A DNA stretch of 17,996 bases from the NCBI GenBank assembly GCA_947569225.1, contig CANORX010000003.1, positions 1 through 17,996 of the forward strand. The letters run 5' to 3'. This DNA is from an uncultured Clostridia bacterium (GTDB taxonomy: Bacteria > Bacillota_I > Bacilli_A > RF39 > UBA660). The position numbers and the translations under genes were made by a program. Below the pieces are notes generated by a model that did not search any database, was not told where the DNA came from, and worked only from the letters and a program-made list of their open reading frames with translations. Positions 13,958-17,996 of the stretch are shown here, piece by piece; position 1 is the first letter of the stretch; every line of letters begins with the position of its first letter.

Positions 13958-15946
13958 ATCTTCGTCTGTATTATTGTCATCAGGGTCTGTTGGTAATCCT
14001 GGTACATCTGGATTATCTGTGTTTCCTCCTGTGTTATTTTCGTTATCATCAGGGTCTGTTGGCTCGGTTGGATCTGTTGGTAATCCTGGTATGTCTGGAT
14101 CTGTTGGTTTCTCAGGTTTATCTGGTTTTGGATCTGGTTTTGGATCTTCTTCTGTTATATCGCTACTTCCTGTTTTGGATATTGTTAGGTTTATTGTTTT
14201 AGGAGCTTTTTCTAATAATGTGCCTGCGTGTACACTTTGTGCGAGTATTTGACCATTATAGTCTCCTGCAATAGTTTCTGTGGTTGTTATTGTAAATCCG
14301 TGACTACTAGCCCAAGCCTCTGCTCCCGCTAGTGAGTATTCTGTGAAGTCTGGTATTAGAGTTCTTCTAGGTTCAGAGTAGTATTTGTATCCAATTATTG
14401 TTTTTTCATATGGTTCTTTTATGTTAAATGAGAATGTTTTTATTTCTTCAAGTGGCTCTAATCCTAGGTTTATTTTCATTGCTTTTATTATTGGATTTAG
14501 ACTTTGTTTGTAGTATTGGAATGTGTATGTGTTTGAGTATCCTTCATATATGTATAAGTCGTAACCTGTTAGGAATGTTTTTGTGATGTTTATTGATACG
14601 TCTTCGTCTTTTAGTAATATTGATTTGCCTATGTTATAGAAGGCTAACATTTCGTCAGTTGTCATAGATGTTTCTAGGTTTTTACTTAGTGTGTCTAATA
14701 TGTTATAAAAGTCTTTGACACTTCTAACTGTTTTTACTTTGTTAATCATTCCTTCTACTACTAATTGTTGGTTTTGCCCTCTTTGGAAGTCTCCTAGTGG
14801 TAAGGTTTTTCTGTGTCTTGCTAGCGCTAGGGCTTGTTGTCCGTTTAGTGTTTGTATTCCTTTGTCTAGGCATATTTCATATTCAGGTCCTATTAGTCTG
14901 TCTTCATTTGATTCACAGAATTTTACTGGTACGTCTACTTCTATTCCACCTAGTATATTGACTAGGTCTATTAGTCCTTTGAAGTTTATTTTTACATAGT
15001 AATCTATTTTTATTCCCGTAAAGTTTTCTACTGTGTTTAATACTCCGTTAGCTCCACTCCATGCCGAGTGTGTTATTTTTGATTCTGCGCCACATTTTTT
15101 TGAGTATGCATTACATATCGGTACGTATGTGTCTCTTGGTATACTAAACATTGTCGCGTTTAGTGTTTGTGGGTTAAATGTTACTAACATTATTGTGTCA
15201 CCATTGAAACTTTTTTCGTCACTATCTGCACCTAGTAAAAGTATTGTGAAAGGTTTGTTTAATTTGCTAGGGTCTGCGGCTACGTTGTCTCCATCGTTTT
15301 CTTGTTTGATTCTTTTTTCGTATTTGGCTATTTCATAGAATTTTTGGTTTTTGTCTACACCTTCTATGTTTTTTAGCATTATTTGATAGTCTTTGCTTAT
15401 AAATATTAGGTCTACTTCTTTTTTTATAAGTGCACTTAGTAGTGATATTGAGTCAGTGTATTGTTTTATTTCATTGTTTTTGTTTAGTTTGTATTTTTTT
15501 ATTACTTCGTTGGGTAGTATGTTTCCTTCTATGTCTTCAGTGTTTTCTATTATTCCTATTTTTTGTTCACTAAGGTTTTCTAACTCTGCTTTTTCTTCTA
15601 TTGATAGTAATATTGTTGTGTGTAAGTCATCCTCTTTTCTGTTGGTGTTGTTAAGTTTTCCATATACTATAAATATTATGATAGCTATTATTAAACTTAG
15701 GATTATAAATAGTCCAGAAAATATTGATGTTATTATGAATTTTTTCTTTTTATAGTATTTTACACTATCTAATAGTGAATATATTAGTGTGGTTAGTCCT
15801 ATTGCTAATAGTAGGCATACCATAATTCTATAGAATGTTTCTACTCCTGTTAGTAGGTATAAAGAGTATATGGCTCCTACTCCTGCAATTATTGTGAGTA
15901 TTAATAGTATTCCACTTATAATTTTATATGTTTTTAGTTTACCCAT
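13949..15946 (-). CDS. LytR-CpsA-Psr (LCP) ligase with PASTA domain and Pro/Asp-rich tail
   Basis: 665 residues. Three N-terminal membrane helices (about 8-30, 38-58, 70-95) place the rest outside. Residues 115-215 form an alpha/beta region (QKIGIIENTED, DLIFISKDYQIM) resembling a substrate-binding-protein lobe. The LCP catalytic domain follows at about 232-402: TILLLGADS, DTIMLVTFNPQT, IPRDTYV with R271-D272, ARHRK (376-380) and D386-F-Q-R389. A PASTA-like domain covers 528-592, then a tail of DPKP and D(I/V)PGLPTDP repeats. LCP proteins move undecaprenyl-pyrophosphate-linked glycans or teichoic acids onto peptidoglycan MurNAc, fitting the TagO and Wzy genes beside it. PASTA usually reads peptidoglycan muropeptides. 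The start has AAAGGAG 6 nt before ATG 15946. A weak TATAAT at 15970-15975 abuts the upstream stop, so it may be read with the cohesin gene. The tail could span or bind the wall. Confidence 0.92.
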   Translation of the reverse strand: MGKLKTYKIISGILLILTIIAGVGAIYSLYLLTGVETFYRIMVCLLLAIGLTTLIYSLLDSVKYYKKKKFIITSIFSGLFIILSLIIAIIIFIVYGKLNNTNRKEDDLHTTILLSIEEKAELENLSEQKIGIIENTEDIEGNILPNEVIKKYKLNKNNEIKQYTDSISLLSALIKKEVDLIFISKDYQIMLKNIEGVDKNQKFYEIAKYEKRIKQENDGDNVAADPSKLNKPFTILLLGADSDEKSFNGDTIMLVTFNPQTLNATMFSIPRDTYVPICNAYSKKCGAESKITHSAWSGANGVLNTVENFTGIKIDYYVKINFKGLIDLVNILGGIEVDVPVKFCESNEDRLIGPEYEICLDKGIQTLNGQQALALARHRKTLPLGDFQRGQNQQLVVEGMINKVKTVRSVKDFYNILDTLSKNLETSMTTDEMLAFYNIGKSILLKDEDVSINITKTFLTGYDLYIYEGYSNTYTFQYYKQSLNPIIKAMKINLGLEPLEEIKTFSFNIKEPYEKTIIGYKYYSEPRRTLIPDFTEYSLAGAEAWASSHGFTITTTETIAGDYNGQILAQSVHAGTLLEKAPKTINLTISKTGSSDITEEDPKPDPKPDKPEKPTDPDIPGLPTDPTEPTDPDDNENNTGGNTDNPDVPGLPTDPDDNNTDEDNE
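13986..14091. repeat. Direct repeats inside the LCP tail
   Basis: A 19-nt stretch at 13986-14004 is repeated exactly at 14073-14091, encoding the D(I/V)PGLPTDP units; a shorter related copy lies between them (TDPDD/TDPTEPTDP). Such coding repeats can vary in number by slippage. Confidence 0.7.
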
Positions 15947-15969
15947 CGTTTTCTCCTTTGCGATAATTA

Positions 15970-15975
15970 ATTATA
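15970..15975 (-). promoter_or_regulatory. Weak candidate promoter for the LCP gene
   Basis: A minus-strand TATAAT lies 24 nt before ATG 15946, against the cohesin gene stop. No good -35 box and no TG extension are seen. Co-transcription with the upstream pair is at least as likely. Confidence 0.3.
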
Positions 15976-17442
15976 CTACTTTTTTTGCTTGTTTTTGATA
16001 TTTTTTTTGTTTTCTTTTTTATTTCTTGGTTCTTTTTCTTCTGTTTTTTCTTTTTCAACATTAGTATTTTCTTGTTTTGGTGTGTCTTTTTTTGTTTCTT
16101 TTATTGGTTCGTTTAGTTCTTTTTCGAAATCTTTAAATGTTGGTTTTTTTACTTTTTGTTTTTTGTTTCTTTTTACTAGTGTTATTAGTAATATTAAAAT
16201 CATTACTATTGTTTCTACACCTAGTACTATTATTATCATTAGATAGTTTTCGTTTCTTTTTGTTAGTTCATTTATTATTTTGTCATTATATCTTGTTATT
16301 GTGTTATTGACCATGTCATATTGGAAAAATCCTTCGTTTCCAGTTTCTATGTTAATTCCATATACTAAGTAATAGTCTTTTATTCCATCATATTGATATG
16401 CTTCTAATTCTTCACCGTTTATTGTTACTTTTGTTTTTTTGTAATATTTTGGGGCTATTTTGGATGTGGTAGGATATAGTAATATTCCTTCTGTTTTCAG
16501 TTCTCTATAAAGAGTGTATGTGTTGTTTTCTTCGTTATATATGTATAAGTTTTGTTCTCCTTCAGCACTTTTAAGGCCTACTAGTATGAATCCTGTTATG
16601 TTTGATTTGAAAGCGGGTACTTCTATGTCATTTATTTTTTGTGTGGTTGGTTCAAAGGTTGTTGGGGGCGTTAGTGTGCTTGCTCGTTTTACTACTGTGT
16701 ATTTTAGTCCATCTATTGTTACTTCTATAGGGTTGTCATCTTTTACGTTAACTTTTACTATGTATGTTTTTGTAGTTCCATTTTCTGCAGTTACTGTTAT
16801 GTCAAATTTGTTTTCTCCTTCAGATACTTCTTTTTCTCCTAATCCTTCTATACTCGCTTTTTTGTCTTCTATTTCTCCTGTTAGTGTTATTTTTTCTACG
16901 TCTGATGGTACTGTTACTGTGTATTCTAATGTGTCTTTGTTAAATGTTTCGTTTAGTTCATATCCTTCTACTCCTAAGCTAGTTAGGTTGTTATTTTTTG
17001 AGTAGCTTGCTTCTAATTCTGCTTGTGTTATTGATGTTATTTTAGCGCTTCTTTTATTTATAGACATTGTGTTTTCGTCATAGGCTAGGCATTCTACTGC
17101 TGCTAAACTTATTGTGCTAGTACCTTTTGCTATGGATTTAAATCTGTATTTGTATGTTATACTTTTTTGTCCTCCTTGACTTGATGATTCTGCTACTCTT
17201 ATGTCTCCGCTTTCTAGTTTTAGTTTACTTGTATCATATTGTACTGTGTATTTCCATGCTCCTATGTTTATACTAGAAGAGATTGTTATAGTTACGTCAA
17301 AAGTGCTTCCTATTACTACTGTAGATTTACTACTTTTAACAGAGAATGTGGCAGTAGCGGCTTGTACTTTTGGCATGTGCATCATCATAGTGGTAGCGGC
17401 TAGTATTATGAGTGTTAGTATTTTAGTTAATCCTTTTTTCAT
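15976..17442 (-). CDS. Membrane-anchored surface protein with cohesin and cadherin-like domains
   Basis: 488 residues. A signal peptide (1-28, cut after KVQA) is followed by a cohesin-like domain (about 31-138: VVIGSTFDVTITISSSINIGAW, VQYDTSKLKLESGDI and YRFKSIAKGTSTISL match the family). Next is a cadherin-like beta-sandwich (152-233: LTSLGVEGYELNETFNKDTLEYTVTV, ending in TAENGTTKTYIVKV). A second extracellular region (about 240-395, YIYNEENNTYTLYRE, YLVYGINIETGNEGFFQYD) recurs in Clostridia surface proteins. One membrane helix (399-423) and a Lys/Glu-rich cytoplasmic tail (424-488) follow. Cohesins bind dockerin modules with calcium. The gene directly upstream encodes a dockerin, 11 nt away, so this protein probably holds it on the membrane. 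AAGGAG lies 5 nt before ATG 17442. No enzyme motif is seen; the anchor role is inferred. Confidence 0.85.
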   Translation of the reverse strand: MKKGLTKILTLIILAATTMMMHMPKVQAATATFSVKSSKSTVVIGSTFDVTITISSSINIGAWKYTVQYDTSKLKLESGDIRVAESSSQGGQKSITYKYRFKSIAKGTSTISLAAVECLAYDENTMSINKRSAKITSITQAELEASYSKNNNLTSLGVEGYELNETFNKDTLEYTVTVPSDVEKITLTGEIEDKKASIEGLGEKEVSEGENKFDITVTAENGTTKTYIVKVNVKDDNPIEVTIDGLKYTVVKRASTLTPPTTFEPTTQKINDIEVPAFKSNITGFILVGLKSAEGEQNLYIYNEENNTYTLYRELKTEGILLYPTTSKIAPKYYKKTKVTINGEELEAYQYDGIKDYYLVYGINIETGNEGFFQYDMVNNTITRYNDKIINELTKRNENYLMIIIVLGVETIVMILILLITLVKRNKKQKVKKPTFKDFEKELNEPIKETKKDTPKQENTNVEKEKTEEKEPRNKKENKKNIKNKQKK

Positions 17443-17453
17443 TCTTTCTCCTT

Positions 17454-17996
17454 TTATAATTTTATTGAACCTAATATGTGTTTTTGTACTCTTAATAAGT
17501 CTAATAAGTCAACTTTGTTGTCTCCATTTGTGTCTGCTCCTTTTATATCTACACTATTTAGTGTGGTTGACCCTAGTATTTGTTTTTGTACTCTTAGTAA
17601 GTCTAATATAGTTATTGTTCCATCTCCGTTTGTGTCACCTGTTACTACTGTTGTAAATGTTTTTGTTTCTCCACTTGGTGCGATTATTTTTATAGAGCCA
17701 CCTGTTTCAATTAGCCCTCCACCTTCTATAACGCTTCCATTTTTGTTATATATTGTTACTTGTGCGTTTGGACTGTTTTTTAGTATGCTTTGTTTTAGTG
17801 GTGTTGCACGTGTGTCGGGGCTTATGTGATTCATTATGTTACCATTTACTTTTACAGATAGCTTGTTTATTATGTCTTCTACTGTTGTTGTGTCTTTTAC
17901 TTTTATTATTGTTATTCTATATGTTCTAGTTGAACCATTTTCTGCTGTTACTATTATTTGATGTTCTGTTTGTTCTTGTGTCAGGTTTAGTGAACC
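17454..17996 (-). CDS. Dockerin type I protein, N-terminus beyond the window
   Basis: The frame is open from the right edge (GSLNLTQEQTEHQIIVTAENGSTRTYRITI) to TAA 17454, at least 180 residues. ATG 17834 lies inside it and is not the start. The visible part begins with the end of a cadherin-like beta-sandwich, then a beta-rich linker (VKVNGN...GSVIEGGGLIETGGSIKI...KTFTTVV) common before dockerins. It ends with a dockerin of two 22-residue EF-hand-like repeats: GDTNGDGTITILDLLRVQKQILG and GADTNGDNKVDLLDLLRVQKHILG. The calcium residues D-x-N-x-D-x5-6-D are kept; the Gly in the second loop is replaced by Asn. The two DLLRVQK helices are identical, as expected for dual-mode binding. It is a secreted protein that the cohesin protein of the next gene could hold at the surface. 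The catalytic or binding domain, if any, is outside the window. Confidence 0.9.
   Translation of the reverse strand, partial: GSLNLTQEQTEHQIIVTAENGSTRTYRITIIKVKDTTTVEDIINKLSVKVNGNIMNHISPDTRATPLKQSILKNSPNAQVTIYNKNGSVIEGGGLIETGGSIKIIAPSGETKTFTTVVTGDTNGDGTITILDLLRVQKQILGSTTLNSVDIKGADTNGDNKVDLLDLLRVQKHILGSIKL

Noticed and set aside
13986..14091. CRISPR-like repeats
   Set aside because: The repeats are in frame within the Pro/Asp-rich LCP tail, few in number and without regular spacers.
17454..17834. A complete 126-residue dockerin protein beginning at ATG 17834
   Set aside because: The same frame is open to the window edge and carries a cadherin-like domain end (TAENGSTRTYRITI) upstream, and no good SD precedes that ATG. 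The protein is partial.
1..17996. tRNA, rRNA, insertion sequences or phage genes
   Set aside because: No clover-leaf, ribosomal segment, transposase or integrase was recognised on either strand.

Overview
This window is strongly AT-rich. Every supportable gene lies on the minus strand and reads right to left. The genetic code is standard: TGG encodes the conserved Trp residues and TGA is a stop. Ile is mostly ATA, Shine-Dalgarno sites are strong (GGAG/GAGGT) and there are many TATAAT -10 boxes. TagO/WecA-, LCP-, YfhO- and OpgB/LtaS-type genes together point to a low-GC Gram-positive (Bacillota), perhaps a host-associated Clostridia or Bacilli lineage. No taxonomic marker is present, so this is inference.

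The content is a cell-envelope polysaccharide/teichoic-acid-type locus. From the right edge, in transcription order: (1) a truncated dockerin protein (17454 to the edge) followed 11 nt later by a membrane-anchored cohesin protein (15976-17442); (2) an LCP-family ligase with a PASTA domain and a Pro/Asp-rich tail (13949-15946), ended by a terminator; (3) a Wzy/O-antigen-ligase membrane protein (12525-13883) with its own promoter and terminator; (4) a three-gene unit of hexapeptide acetyltransferase, TagO/WecA-type initiating transferase and GpsA (12454-9895); (5) a small unidentified gene (9434-9757) with its own terminator; (6) two tandem OpgB/LtaS-type phosphoglycerol transferases with a small membrane protein between them, then PssA (9270-5187); (7) a CsbB-YfhO-GtrA glycosylation operon (5077-1504); (8) a RelB/DinJ antitoxin followed by a dead YafQ-like toxin (1289-801); (9) a GT2 glycosyltransferase running off the left edge.

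A coherent reading is as follows. TagO primes undecaprenyl phosphate, Wzy polymerises or ligates glycan, and LCP attaches it to peptidoglycan. GpsA supplies glycerol-3-phosphate for phospholipids, and the OpgB-type enzymes move phosphoglycerol from phosphatidylglycerol onto the polymer outside the cell. CsbB/YfhO/GtrA glycosylate the product outside the membrane. PssA is another CDP-diacylglycerol user. The cohesin-dockerin pair would be a separate surface-attachment module beside LCP. Two islands (about 790-1350 and 9370-9830) carry small accessory genes with less biased codon use and look inserted. All functional links are inferred from family membership and neighbourhood.
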